This document shows, piece by piece, positions 36,743 through 46,214 of a stretch of DNA of 64,000 nt. The stretch's first letter is position 1. The number at the start of each line of letters is the position of its first letter. The stretch is taken from contig NZ_CANNCR010000004.1 of NCBI RefSeq assembly GCF_947503125.1, forward strand, positions 144,548 through 208,547, written 5' to 3'. The notes under the pieces are model-generated. The model was given only the letters and a program-made list of their open reading frames with translations. It was not told the origin of the DNA and did not search any database. The translations under genes and the position numbers were made by a program. This DNA is from an uncultured Metabacillus sp. (GTDB lineage Bacteria; Bacillota; Bacilli; Bacillales; Bacillaceae).

Positions 36743-36753
36743 TGGTTTTTCGT

Positions 36754-37761
36754 TTATTTTCTTAATTCTTTTTTAGTAACCGGTCCAACTGTGCCATCTG
36801 CTACTAGACCGTGCGCCTTTTGAAATTGATGCACTGCTCGTTCTGTGTTTGCTCCAAATATTCCATCGACGCCTTTTGTATTATACCCTTTAGCAGTAAG
36901 AATACGTTGCAACTCCTTTACTGCGGCGCCTCTGTCCCCTCTTTTTAAACTGCCGCTCTTGAATAAGTCTGAACCCTCTGAAGAAGAAGGCGATGTTGGC
37001 TTCGTCACCGTTGTGCCACCTAGCGCTTTTCTCGTTGCAGGACCGACAATCCCATCTACTACTAGATTTCGAGCTCTTTGAAATTGGCGAACTGCTTTGT
37101 CTGTATTTGAACCAAATATTCCATCGATCCCTTTCGTGTTAAAACCTAATGCCGTAAGCTTTCTTTGCAGGTCTGCAACAGATGGCCCTCTGTCCCCTTT
37201 TTTCAGAATGGACCCATTTGCCGTAACTGGAACTGAACCTTCAGTAACCTTGTATCCGTAAGAAACGGCTATCGAATCAAAGGATTTTCCAGAAGAAACA
37301 ATAATAACTGGCGTATTAACTGGTACTTGATTGTACAGCCATTCCACCTCATTATCAAACATTCGTACACAGCCGCTGCTCACATAGCCGCCAATTGAGC
37401 TAGGATTATTGTTGCCGTGAATCGCGTAGGTCGTTCCCCATGTTCCCCTGGCATTTATTCCAAGCCATCTGTTGCCAAGTGGATTACGCGGATCCCCGCC
37501 TGGAATCCCCCCTGTGTAATAGGGTCTATTTTTAATCTTGTTGACGATTTTAAATTTTCCCTCTGGTGTTAACGATTGACTTCTTCCCGTTCCTACCTTA
37601 AATACTTTTTTTAGCTGATTATTTTCATAATAAGCAAGCTGATTAGTTGCCTTATTGATGATAATAAATTTGTTGCCTGCTGCAGAGCTGGAAGAGATCT
37701 TTCCAACACTAAAAAACATAAGAATGGCCATTAAAAAAAGTAAAAAACATTTTTTAATCAA
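36754..37761 (-). CDS. Secreted L,D-transpeptidase (YkuD) with two peptidoglycan-binding domains
   Basis: A 335-residue exported enzyme. A signal peptide covers about residues 1-28 (ends SSSAAG). The YkuD domain (about 30-155) has the catalytic pair His115 in YAIHGNN and Cys131 in YVSSGCVRM. Two PG_binding_1 domains follow (about 182-247 and 270-335), each with LKKGDRGPSVADLQR-type start and DGIFG, KAVRQFQ and VDGIVGPAT motifs. It would cross-link or modify peptidoglycan in the wall. It is a single transcription unit embedded in the sugar locus and seems unrelated to it. Confidence 0.9.
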   Translation of the reverse strand: MIKKCFLLFLMAILMFFSVGKISSSSAAGNKFIIINKATNQLAYYENNQLKKVFKVGTGRSQSLTPEGKFKIVNKIKNRPYYTGGIPGGDPRNPLGNRWLGINARGTWGTTYAIHGNNNPSSIGGYVSSGCVRMFDNEVEWLYNQVPVNTPVIIVSSGKSFDSIAVSYGYKVTEGSVPVTANGSILKKGDRGPSVADLQRKLTALGFNTKGIDGIFGSNTDKAVRQFQRARNLVVDGIVGPATRKALGGTTVTKPTSPSSSEGSDLFKSGSLKRGDRGAAVKELQRILTAKGYNTKGVDGIFGANTERAVHQFQKAHGLVADGTVGPVTKKELRK

Positions 37762-37886
37762 TGCTGTTCCCCCCTAAGTTGTCGATACAATTAATTAGAC
37801 GGCATGATATAAAAAAATGTTTTATGTTTTTTTGAATTTTTTGGAAACAATTTCCGACCATTTTCTTAAAAAAACGCAAAAAAAGC

Positions 37887-37920
37887 GGCTGACTCTTCAT
37901 TTGAGTCAGCCACTAATTTT
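37887..37920 (-). terminator. Terminator of the SGNH hydrolase gene
   Basis: GGCTGACTC and GAGTCAGCC are perfectly paired around seven bases; the minus strand continues with GCTTTTTTTGCG. Confidence 0.8.
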
Positions 37921-37924
37921 TTAC

Positions 37925-38548
37925 TTATTTTAAAAGCTCTTCAACAGTTCGAAGCCACGTAGTTGCCATTAGCATATTCCCAGCTGAATTCATATGAACA
38001 CCGTCTGTTGTAAGTTTATATGTACTTTCAGATTGTAAATACTCGATAAATGCTTTATGAGTTGGAATGAGTGTCGCCTCAAATGCTTTAGCAAGTTGAT
38101 GGACAATTTCCACATAGTCCTTTAATAGTTTATTTCCTGTTGAGTTAACATCCTCATCAATAATCGTTGGTTCCATTAAAAGAATGTGTGCATTTGTTTC
38201 TTCTTTTACTTTTGTTAAAAGTTCTTTGTACACGCTGGAGAACTTTTCAGGAAGTACTTGCTCAATTTCAGGACGATCAAGTTGTCTCCATACATCATTT
38301 ATTCCTATTGAAATGGAAACATAATCAGGTTGGTGGTCAATAACGTCTGTTTGCCATCTTGCAGCCAAGTCCGTGACTCTGTTTCCGCCTATACCTGTAT
38401 TAACAATTTGATAGTTAGCAGAAGGGTAGGTTGTGATTAAATAATCATGGATAAGTCTTACATACCCATTTCCTAATCCCTCTTGGTCTTCTCGTCTGCC
38501 GCAATCTGTAATACTATCGCCAATCAGTAAAATCTTCCTCGTTTTCAT
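37925..38548 (-). CDS. SGNH/GDSL-type hydrolase (carbohydrate esterase-like)
   Basis: A 207-residue esterase of the SGNH fold without signal peptide. It has GDSITDCGR (Ser12), VNTGIGGNR, SIGINDVW, and TTDGVHMN (Asp182, His185). The ATG at 38548 has AGAGGAG upstream; an ORF start 30 bases earlier lacks one. Family members deacetylate sugars such as acetylated rhamnogalacturonan or xylo-oligosaccharides. Its place near the fucose genes suggests removal of acetyl groups from imported oligosaccharides, but this is inference. Confidence 0.82.
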   Translation of the reverse strand: MKTRKILLIGDSITDCGRREDQEGLGNGYVRLIHDYLITTYPSANYQIVNTGIGGNRVTDLAARWQTDVIDHQPDYVSISIGINDVWRQLDRPEIEQVLPEKFSSVYKELLTKVKEETNAHILLMEPTIIDEDVNSTGNKLLKDYVEIVHQLAKAFEATLIPTHKAFIEYLQSESTYKLTTDGVHMNSAGNMLMATTWLRTVEELLK

Positions 38549-38638
38549 TTTTATTCTCCTCTTAATATTGTATTTCATTTCTAAGTAAATTAATTTTACA
38601 TCTATTCATGAAATACCTGCTTCTTTCACTTATTTCTT

Positions 38639-39472
38639 TTATTCTTTAATGGAATAAAATCTGGCACAGTTCTCTCCTAAAATACGATGTTCGGACTCAG
38701 GTGCATATTGTTTTACATAATCAAGAACAATCTCCAAAACTGATTCATAATGACCACTGACCGTACAAACCGGCCAATCTGATCCAATCATGATTCTCTC
38801 AGGCCCGAATGCTTCAAATACAATATCGAGATAAGCCTTAAAATCTGCTTTTCTCCAATTCTTCCAATCTGCTTCTGTTACCATCCCTGATACTTTTACA
38901 TAGACGTTTTTGTAATCCGACAGCTTCGTAATATCTTCTTGCCATGGCGACAATACTTCATTTTTTATATCCGGTTTACCGATATGATCTAACACAAAAG
39001 GTTGATTCGGAAATGTTTCAACAAGCTGGCGGGCATAAGGAAGATGCTTTGGAAAGAGTAACAGATCATATGTAAGACCAAAGTCATGTAACATACTGAT
39101 GCCTCTTTGAAAATCTTCCCTTAGCATAAATCGTTCATCTGGTTCATCATGTATGATATGGCGAACTCCTTTAAAATAAGGATTTTCCGCAAATTGCTTC
39201 AATTGTTCGCTTATATTAGGCGAGCATAAGTCAACCCAACCAACGACCCCTTTGATAAAGTCGTGTTTCTGTGCTAATTCCAAAAGCCAGCTTGTTTCCT
39301 CTAAGCTTTGTCTTGCTTGAACAGCAACTGTACCGTCAAAATGAATGGTTTTTAATAATACGTTAAGATCTTCTGGCAAAAAATCTTGTTTTAATTTTGA
39401 CATGTCATTGTTAATCCAGCCATATTCCGTTTCATTATAAATCCAAAAATGGTGATGTGCATCGATCTTCAT
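38639..39472 (-). CDS. Amidohydrolase-family lactonase, probable L-fucono-1,5-lactonase
   Basis: A 277-residue COG3618-type amidohydrolase. It has the metal motif MKIDAHHHFWIY, VVGWVDLC, GVRHIIHDEPDERF, DHIGKPD and GSDWPVC. Members of this branch hydrolyse sugar lactones such as L-fuconolactone and L-rhamnonolactone. It would link the 1-dehydrogenase to the UxaA-type dehydratase. The ATG at 39472 has GAGGGG upstream, and the earlier frame start overlaps that site. Confidence 0.8.
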   Translation of the reverse strand: MKIDAHHHFWIYNETEYGWINNDMSKLKQDFLPEDLNVLLKTIHFDGTVAVQARQSLEETSWLLELAQKHDFIKGVVGWVDLCSPNISEQLKQFAENPYFKGVRHIIHDEPDERFMLREDFQRGISMLHDFGLTYDLLLFPKHLPYARQLVETFPNQPFVLDHIGKPDIKNEVLSPWQEDITKLSDYKNVYVKVSGMVTEADWKNWRKADFKAYLDIVFEAFGPERIMIGSDWPVCTVSGHYESVLEIVLDYVKQYAPESEHRILGENCARFYSIKE

Positions 39473-39588
39473 AACGTATTTTCCCCTCACTTCCAAGTTT
39501 TTTCCTTAAAGATTTCTATGGTCATTTTCCCCTGGTTTTGTCCTTTAGAAGTTTTCTAACTCCCTTTCACAGTATCTACTCCCCAACT

Positions 39589-40605
39589 TTATTCTCGATC
39601 AATGATCGCCTTAATCACATTTGACTGCGGTAAAAGCCACTCCGCAAACTGTTCAGTCACCTCGTTAAAAGAGCATCGATGTGTAATCAAAGCTTCTAAA
39701 TGAATTTTTTTCGCTTTTACGGCTTCCATTACATTATTAAAATCCTCTTTTGTCGCATTTCGACTCGCCATTAGTGTCAGCTCTTTTTTATGAAAATCCG
39801 GATCATGGAAGGTAATATCGCCCTTTACCAAGCCGACAAATACTAATGTGCCTCCATGTGCTGCGTATTGAAAAGCTTGATTCATCGATTGCATGTTTCC
39901 TGTAGCATCAAAAACAAAACTAGGGAAATCTCCATCCGTTATTTCTGATAACTGATTAATAGGATCATTTTTTGCATTGACTGTTTCATCAACATTTGCC
40001 CAACTTCGGCAAAACGCAAGCCTTTCTTCATTAATATCCATTGCGATGACATGTGCTCCACGGTATTTTGCGAAAGCCATAACTCCAAGGCCAATCGGTC
40101 CTGCACCGATGACTAAAACCTTATCACCTTCCTTTAAGGATGAACGGCGAACAGCATGGGCACCGATCGACATCGGCTCTAGCATGGCTGCTTCATCTAG
40201 TGATATATCATCGGTTTTAATTAAATGGCTGACAGGTACAGCTAATGTTTCACACATGCCGCCATTCTTATGAACCCCAATAACATGAAGTTCTGTACAG
40301 CAATTTGTTTTTCCTGTTTTGCAGGCAATGCATTTTTCGCAATGCATGTATGGAATAATCGCAACTTGATCTCCTGTATGGAATCCCCTATCATTTTCTT
40401 CGACTTCTTCAATTACTCCTGATAATTCATGTCCTAAAATTCGCGGGTAGGTAAAAAATGGCTGGTTTCCTTTATATGCGTGTATATCTGTGCCGCATAT
40501 GCCAATCCGCTTTATAGTAATTAATGCCTCTCCGCTTCTTAACTCAGGCTTTTCTGTTTCAATGATTTGTAAGTCATCTGGCTTTTGGCAAACGATTGCT
40601 TTCAT
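39589..40605 (-). CDS. Zinc-dependent alcohol/polyol dehydrogenase
   Basis: A 338-residue medium-chain dehydrogenase. Catalytic zinc ligands are ICGTD (Cys38 region) and GHE (His64, Glu65 region). The four structural-zinc cysteines are in HCEKCIACKTGKTNCC. VLVIGAGPIGLGVMAFAKYRGA is the NAD-binding site. It is similar to threonine/sorbitol and L-gulonate-type dehydrogenases. It does not have an obvious step in the core oxidative pathway and could serve L-galactonate, a polyol, or another sugar. It has its own promoter, preceded by a cre-like box and the 43-bp box. Confidence 0.8.
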   Translation of the reverse strand: MKAIVCQKPDDLQIIETEKPELRSGEALITIKRIGICGTDIHAYKGNQPFFTYPRILGHELSGVIEEVEENDRGFHTGDQVAIIPYMHCEKCIACKTGKTNCCTELHVIGVHKNGGMCETLAVPVSHLIKTDDISLDEAAMLEPMSIGAHAVRRSSLKEGDKVLVIGAGPIGLGVMAFAKYRGAHVIAMDINEERLAFCRSWANVDETVNAKNDPINQLSEITDGDFPSFVFDATGNMQSMNQAFQYAAHGGTLVFVGLVKGDITFHDPDFHKKELTLMASRNATKEDFNNVMEAVKAKKIHLEALITHRCSFNEVTEQFAEWLLPQSNVIKAIIDRE

Positions 40606-40649
40606 GTGTATCTCCTCCTAAGATAAAATAATTATCTGGACTCCCCCAT

Positions 40650-40665
40650 TTGAAAACCCTTTCAA
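40650..40665. promoter_or_regulatory. Degenerate cre-like palindrome upstream of the zinc dehydrogenase
   Basis: TTGAAAACCCTTTCAA is a near-perfect palindrome that differs from a cre site mainly at the central CG. It is 45 bases before the start codon. Confidence 0.4.
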
Positions 40666-40685
40666 AATAGTATCATGTATATAAA

Positions 40686-40728
40686 GATATAAAAATAACT
40701 AATCCTGATGTTTTTATACCTTTTGATG
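40686..40728. promoter_or_regulatory. Conserved 43-bp box, copy 1 (upstream of the zinc dehydrogenase)
   Basis: It starts GATATAAAAATAACTAATCC and ends TTTTTATACCTTTTGATG. It matches the box at 49994-50036 at all but about five positions. It has inverted arms TATAAAAA and TTTTTATA. It probably binds one of the AraC-type regulators of the locus. Confidence 0.6.
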
Positions 40729-40747
40729 ATCATTTATAAGTAAAAAA

Positions 40748-40779
40748 GCAGGCTCGTATGTATAAAATACGTAGCCTGC
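40748..40779 (-). terminator. Terminator of the GH95 gene
   Basis: On the minus strand GCAGGCTACGTAT pairs with ATACGAGCCTGC and is followed by TTTTTTA. Confidence 0.75.
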
Positions 40780-40810
40780 TATCTAATCACCGAGCTAGTT
40801 CAATATTATC

Positions 40811-43207
40811 CTATAAAGCTGCAGTTTTTATCGGACGAATAGTATAAGATTCTCTTGCTTTAGTTGAAAAAGCAATCAAGCCATTTGCTATATCTTCAGT
40901 ATCGATCACGCTCTCTCCTGCTTTTACTTCTACAGAATTTTCGATGTTAATAACGCATCTCTCTCCTTTTAAAGAACGGATCACGACTACTTTCAATTGT
41001 TTATTCTCCCACTCTATATCTATCTCAAAACTGCCTCGTGCCCTAAGTCCCCGGACATAGCCATTAGGCCATGCATCAGGAAGTGCCGGCAAGAACTGAA
41101 TGCCCTCTGTATGGGATTGAAGGAGTAATTCAGCAAGCCCGGCCACAAAACCAAAGTTCCCATCAATTTGAAAGGGCGGATGGGCATCAAAGAGGTTTGG
41201 ATAAACACCGCCTTTGTGATAATTTGTCTTATTTTCCTCATTGACAAGCTGAAGTAAATTTGAAATCAAATCTAGTGCACGATTTCCATCTTTAAATCGA
41301 GCCCATAATGCTATCTTCCAAGCAAGGCTCCAGCCCGTTCCTTCATCTCCTCTTCGTAAAAGCGACTGTTTAGCGGCCTCAAATAATTCAGGTGTTTCAT
41401 GATCAGTAAACTGTCTGCCCGGATATACACCAAAGAGGTGTGAGACGTGACGATGGTTTATTTCTTGATCCTCCCAATCTTTTATCCATTCCTGAAGCTG
41501 ACCATATTGACCAATCTGAAGAGGGAAGAGCTTAGATCTTTTTTCTTCTAATTCTTTACAGAATTCTATGTCACAATTTAACTCTTTTGTTGCTTCTATA
41601 CAGTTTGTGAATAAATCCCATATTAACGTTAGATCCATTGTAGCGGCCATACTAATCGCTGCCAGTTTTCCATTTTCGGTTACAAATTTATGTTCAGGGG
41701 ATGTTGAAGGCGCTGACACAAAGTATCCGGCTTCATCCTCTATTAACCAATCGATACAAAATAGTGCTGCTTTTTTCATGATTGGGTATGCTTTCTCACG
41801 TAAAAATTGCTTGTTACGGCTAAAGGCAAAGTGCTCCCATAAATGCTGTGATAGCCACGCTCCCGCCATCGGCCAAAATGTCCAAACCGGATCACCATGT
41901 CCATAGGCACCTACTGGAGCAGATTGACGCCAAATATCTGAATTATGATGTGCCGTCCAGCCTCGGCAACCATAATTTATTTCGGCTGTTCTTTCCCCGT
42001 TAAGGGATAGCTCCTCTATAAACGTAAGGAGTGGTTCATGGCATTCTGCTAGGTTACAGGTTTCAACAGGCCAATAATTCATTTGTGCATTAATATTTAG
42101 TGTATAATTACTGCTCCAAGGCGGTTGAAGCATATCATTCCATATGCCTTGTAAATTAGCTGGCTGTGTTCCGGGACGAGAGCTTGTGATCATTAAATAT
42201 CTGCCATAATGAAAAAGCAGCTCCACTAATTTGGGATCACTTGCTCCATATTGTTCAATCCATTGGTCTGTCGAAATCTCTTCCTTTACAAAAGAAGGAC
42301 CCAAATCAAGTTCTACACGATTGAAAAGTGAAGTGTAGTCCCTTATATGATTTTCTCGAAGTTTTTCAAACGTATGTTTTTTCGCATCTTTCAAGTATTT
42401 CATAACAGCTATGGAAGGAGCTTTTCCTTCTTTACGTGGGGATTTATCGTATCCATTGAAACTCGTGGCGGCAGAAAAAAACAGTGTAGCTGCTGTTGCT
42501 TGCTTAATCTGCAGACCTTCATCATTAAGCTCGTAAAAACCATCTTCTAATTTAACAGCCAACCTTCCTTCGAATGTAATAGAATTACCAGTTTCCTCTT
42601 GAGCATATTGGATTGGCTGATCATTTTCTCGGAAATAATTCGGATCTACATTCTCCGGGCAAATTCCTTTGAGAATGAGCTCTTCATCTGAACTCTCTGT
42701 AACAGACTGAAGCAAGCTATTTAATCTAGCCGTAAAATTAAGCTTCCCCTCTTTATTTGCCTTAAGATGAATAACAATCACTTGATCCTCAAAAGATGAA
42801 AACATCTCGCGTGTGTATGTAACATCATCAATCATATACTGTACACGAGCGATGCCATCCTTTAAATCAAGACCGCGTTTATAATCACTTAGTCTCCCAA
42901 TGTGATCAAATGTTAAAAGCAGATCCCCTAATGGTAAATACGATTGTGTATACGGTCCCATCATTTTCTTAGCCAGTTGATCTGCCTCTACATATTTCCC
43001 AGCAAATATTAGTTTTCTCATTTCAGGTAAATACTTTTTGGCTTCTGGATTGTTCCAATCTTTTGGACTTCCTGACCATAATGAATCCTCATTCAATTGC
43101 ACTCTTTCCAATTCTACCCCGCCAAAAATCATCGCTCCTAGCCGGCCATTTCCGATAGGAAGCGCCTCAGTCCATGATTTCGCACTTGTTTGATAGGTTA
43201 ATTTCAT
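40811..43207 (-). CDS. GH95 alpha-L-fucosidase (intracellular)
   Basis: A 798-residue GH95 enzyme with no signal peptide. The N-terminal beta domain starts AKSWTEALPIGNGRLGAMIFGG. The (alpha/alpha)6 barrel has NxN in TLNINAQMNYWP (Asn371, Asn373), the acid Glu505 in PSTSPEH and Asp682 in FQIDGNFGFVAG, matching the residues used by this family. GH95 enzymes cleave alpha-1,2-L-fucosides by inversion; some act on alpha-L-galactosides. Located downstream of an importer, it would process internalised fucosylated oligosaccharides. It has an AGGGGGA ribosome site and a T-rich terminator. Confidence 0.88.
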   Translation of the reverse strand: MKLTYQTSAKSWTEALPIGNGRLGAMIFGGVELERVQLNEDSLWSGSPKDWNNPEAKKYLPEMRKLIFAGKYVEADQLAKKMMGPYTQSYLPLGDLLLTFDHIGRLSDYKRGLDLKDGIARVQYMIDDVTYTREMFSSFEDQVIVIHLKANKEGKLNFTARLNSLLQSVTESSDEELILKGICPENVDPNYFRENDQPIQYAQEETGNSITFEGRLAVKLEDGFYELNDEGLQIKQATAATLFFSAATSFNGYDKSPRKEGKAPSIAVMKYLKDAKKHTFEKLRENHIRDYTSLFNRVELDLGPSFVKEEISTDQWIEQYGASDPKLVELLFHYGRYLMITSSRPGTQPANLQGIWNDMLQPPWSSNYTLNINAQMNYWPVETCNLAECHEPLLTFIEELSLNGERTAEINYGCRGWTAHHNSDIWRQSAPVGAYGHGDPVWTFWPMAGAWLSQHLWEHFAFSRNKQFLREKAYPIMKKAALFCIDWLIEDEAGYFVSAPSTSPEHKFVTENGKLAAISMAATMDLTLIWDLFTNCIEATKELNCDIEFCKELEEKRSKLFPLQIGQYGQLQEWIKDWEDQEINHRHVSHLFGVYPGRQFTDHETPELFEAAKQSLLRRGDEGTGWSLAWKIALWARFKDGNRALDLISNLLQLVNEENKTNYHKGGVYPNLFDAHPPFQIDGNFGFVAGLAELLLQSHTEGIQFLPALPDAWPNGYVRGLRARGSFEIDIEWENKQLKVVVIRSLKGERCVINIENSVEVKAGESVIDTEDIANGLIAFSTKARESYTIRPIKTAAL

Positions 43208-43545
43208 TTTGTATATCCCCCTTCATTAAAGCAGAATAAGCACCTATATTCTATAACTCTTTCATATTAATAATATCCAAAAATCATTCATTTGGGTAAA
43301 CTTCCAAATATTCTACCTTTCTATTTTGATATCTCCCTCGTCATTTTAAAAGGAGCATGCTGTTTAAAGTTCACATTCTAATCGTAAGGCATACTAGCAG
43401 CAGAAAAATAACCTGTCCATTAGGTCTGCACCAGCATCTCTAAAGGCCAATTATTTCTGTTCCGACCCATTATGGCAGGAGCCGATGAAGAATAAACCCA
43501 TCGGCTTTTCATATAATTGTTTACCTAACCTTAGCAAATCTCTTT
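43208..43545. other. Gene-free stretch between the GH95 gene and the binding protein
   Basis: It holds a stem AGCCGATG/CATCGGCT (43480-43506) followed by TTTT on the plus strand only, so it may be a partial terminator or processing hairpin. On the minus strand TTGGAT and TATAGAAT about 18 bases apart could be a GH95 promoter. No ORF is supported. Confidence 0.4.
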
Positions 43546-45180
43546 TTATAAACCAGAGTTATCATAAGCCTCCTGCATAATTTCGAGATAACGTTTAAGA
43601 TTTAATTGTTCAAACCCTTGAACATATGCATCCCATTCTTTCTCTAAATCTTTCGTACCGGTAATAAATTGTAATGAATTCTGTTCAATATAGTCTTCAA
43701 TATTTGTCCGAATCATAGCTGCTTCATCGGCAACAGCAGGATCGATCCATATTGCCCAATGCGGGAACGTTTCAGAAGGCTCTTTACCTTCATATAAATG
43801 TGTTGCTTCTTGCAATCTACGCTCATAACCTTCCGGTGAATAAATATCAGTTGCTTGAATCCATCCATCGCGGAATTCTCTTGGCTGATAATATTGTGCC
43901 ATCGCACCCCAACTGTCATTACGAGGTTCTTCACCTTCTTTGGAAGGAATTTGTGCTAAAATTGGTTCTGCTTTTTCCTCAATGGCTACATCCCCTTCTT
44001 GATGCTTTCTCCAACTTACGCCTTCTTCTCCAAAATGACTGCGAATCTGACCTTCTTGGGTAAACATATAGTCCACTAGCTTAATAGCGGCAATCTGTAC
44101 TTCTTCACTTGCATTATTCGTTAGCACAAATGCTCCGCCAGGACTGCTTGGAAAATTGTATGTCGCATAAGCAGCATTTGGTCCTTTAAGCGGTGCAGCA
44201 GCATCATAGTCTTTTTGATACTCAGCCTCAGAAACAAATACTCCTGGATGCATGGAGGTGGCTGCCCCTAAAATTTGCGCCTCTGCATTATTACCTGTTT
44301 TTTGGAGGGCCTCCGTATTTTGTGAAAAGGCACCTTTATCGATTAACCCCTCTTCATATAAGGATTTAATATAAGAAAGCCCTTCCTTCCATTCCTCTTT
44401 ATTCGCTGCAAGATTAACTTTTCCATTTTCCAAAAGCAAGCGTGATCTTGAATCATCATAAATGAAACCATTCATTAAATATGGAATAACAGATGATTCA
44501 ACTAAGCTAGGAGAGCCGCTTAAGGGAACTTCATCTTGTTTTCCGTTTCCGTTTGGATCTTGAGTTTTAAAAGCTGTTAAGACATTTTTTAATTCTTCGG
44601 TTGTTGTCGGCATTTCTAACTTCAATTTTTCAAGCCAGTCTGTATTGATCCAAAGTTTATTTCCATATGAACAATGGAAACACTCATTTAATTGCGGCAA
44701 TCCATAAATATTTCCGTCTGGTGCTGTCGCCATTGCCTTATAATAAGGATGATTCTCTAACACTTTCTTTATATTTGGAGCATGCTTATCAATTAAATCA
44801 TTTAATGGAAGAACAACACCTTGTTTTCCATAGCGCAGTAAATCCGTTTGAGAAAACTGATCTACCCACGGTATAAGGAGGAAGAGATCAGGATAATCGC
44901 CACTGGCAAGGGCAATATTTCTTACTTCACTTGCGGAAGTTGCATCAAATGTTGTTGTTTGCCATTCGAAATCAATATTGAACTTCTCTTCAGCAAGCTT
45001 GGTGAATGAATTTGTTTCTAGATCGGTTTCGGCCCCCTGAGGAGCAAAGACCTTAATTTTGACAGCACCATCACCACCACTCTCTTGTGACACATCGGTT
45101 TTTTCATTTGAGCTGCAACCAACTAAAGCTATACTAAGAAGCAGCAAAAGTGATACAAACAGCATGATTGTCTTTTTCAT
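43546..45180 (-). CDS. ABC transporter substrate-binding lipoprotein, fucoside locus
   Basis: A 544-residue lipoprotein (lipobox IALVGC, Cys22) of the LplA/YtcQ group. KTQDPNGNGKQDEVPLS resembles the calcium-type loop of the fructan-locus protein, and EWDAYVQGFEQLNLKRYLEIMQEAYD ends it. It is the third gene of an importer whose permeases lie upstream. The ATG at 45180 is used because GGGGAT precedes it; ATG 45189 overlaps that site. Ligand is inferred to be fucosylated oligosaccharide from the GH95 neighbour. Confidence 0.85.
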   Translation of the reverse strand: MKKTIMLFVSLLLLLSIALVGCSSNEKTDVSQESGGDGAVKIKVFAPQGAETDLETNSFTKLAEEKFNIDFEWQTTTFDATSASEVRNIALASGDYPDLFLLIPWVDQFSQTDLLRYGKQGVVLPLNDLIDKHAPNIKKVLENHPYYKAMATAPDGNIYGLPQLNECFHCSYGNKLWINTDWLEKLKLEMPTTTEELKNVLTAFKTQDPNGNGKQDEVPLSGSPSLVESSVIPYLMNGFIYDDSRSRLLLENGKVNLAANKEEWKEGLSYIKSLYEEGLIDKGAFSQNTEALQKTGNNAEAQILGAATSMHPGVFVSEAEYQKDYDAAAPLKGPNAAYATYNFPSSPGGAFVLTNNASEEVQIAAIKLVDYMFTQEGQIRSHFGEEGVSWRKHQEGDVAIEEKAEPILAQIPSKEGEEPRNDSWGAMAQYYQPREFRDGWIQATDIYSPEGYERRLQEATHLYEGKEPSETFPHWAIWIDPAVADEAAMIRTNIEDYIEQNSLQFITGTKDLEKEWDAYVQGFEQLNLKRYLEIMQEAYDNSGL

Positions 45181-45296
45181 CGTAACCATCCCCTTTTCCG
45201 TTAAAATGAGAACATTAAGAATCTAGTAAACATTCAATAAAGGCTAAATATCCAGCTTTTTACCCGGCATCACCCCTTTTCGTTTCTGTAAAACTC

Positions 45297-46193
45297 TTAT
45301 CCTTTTACAGAACCAATCATCATCCCTTTTACAAAGTGGCGCTGTACAAATGGATAAATCAGCATGACCGGTAAACTTGCAACGACGATTAAGGCATATT
45401 TCATTAAATCAGCCAGCTGCTGCCTTTCCAACATTTCCGAAGCTTCCATGCCAGCAGTGCTTGTATTTAAAATAATAATATTTCTAAGAACCAATTGAAG
45501 TGGATGCAAATCTGGGTTCTTTAAGTAAATTAAAGCATCAAAATAAGCGTTCCACTGTCCTACAGCATACATTAAGACAAGAACTGCTATTATAGGCTTG
45601 GCCAAAGGAAGCACGACCGACCAGAGAAAACGCAGATCACTGCATCCGTCCATTTCACTTGCTTCGACTAATTCATCTGGTATAGAGGATTGAAAGAATG
45701 TACGCGCGATTATAACCTGCCAAACAGCAATCGCATTTGGAATCAAGAGAGCCCATCTCGTATCGACCATCCCTAAAGATTTCACAACTAAATAAGTTGG
45801 AATTAACCCGCCATAAAAGAGCATTGTAAATACGATAAAAAACATTAAAAAATTTCTGCCAAAGAATGTTTTTCTCGAAAGTGGGTAGGCAATTAACACG
45901 GTTAACGTCACACTAATGATGGTGCCGAAAAGAGTATAAATGAGTGAATTTGCATATCCCGTTATAATCTGTGAATTACTAAAAATGATTTCATACCCTT
46001 TAAAAGACAGGTCAACTGGCCATAACCATACTTTTCCTGATGAGACAGCTCCAGGGCTGCTTATTGATGCACTGACGATATAAATGAGCGGATAAAGGAC
46101 AACCACTAAAACGAGAGTTAAAAATAGATAAACACAAGTAAGGAAAACTCGATCAGCAAATGATTCTTTTATTTTGTTCTTACGACCAACCAT
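45297..46193 (-). CDS. Carbohydrate ABC permease (YtcP/LplC type), fucoside locus
   Basis: A 298-residue permease with six helices and the EAA loop ELVEASEMDGCSDLRFLWSVVLP near residue 182. It ends MMIGSVKG, as usual in this group. It is clearly a paralogue of the fructan-locus permease (same size, shared YFDALIYLKNPDLHPLQLVLR). Confidence 0.88.
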   Translation of the reverse strand: MVGRKNKIKESFADRVFLTCVYLFLTLVLVVVLYPLIYIVSASISSPGAVSSGKVWLWPVDLSFKGYEIIFSNSQIITGYANSLIYTLFGTIISVTLTVLIAYPLSRKTFFGRNFLMFFIVFTMLFYGGLIPTYLVVKSLGMVDTRWALLIPNAIAVWQVIIARTFFQSSIPDELVEASEMDGCSDLRFLWSVVLPLAKPIIAVLVLMYAVGQWNAYFDALIYLKNPDLHPLQLVLRNIIILNTSTAGMEASEMLERQQLADLMKYALIVVASLPVMLIYPFVQRHFVKGMMIGSVKG

Positions 46194-46214
46194 TGTTACA
46201 TTCCCCCCTTATTA

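Noticed and set aside
3076..43207. A sulfated-fucan system combining FGE and GH95
   Set aside because: No sulfatase or fucan-specific endo-hydrolase is in the window, and the two genes are 37 kb apart in unrelated operons.
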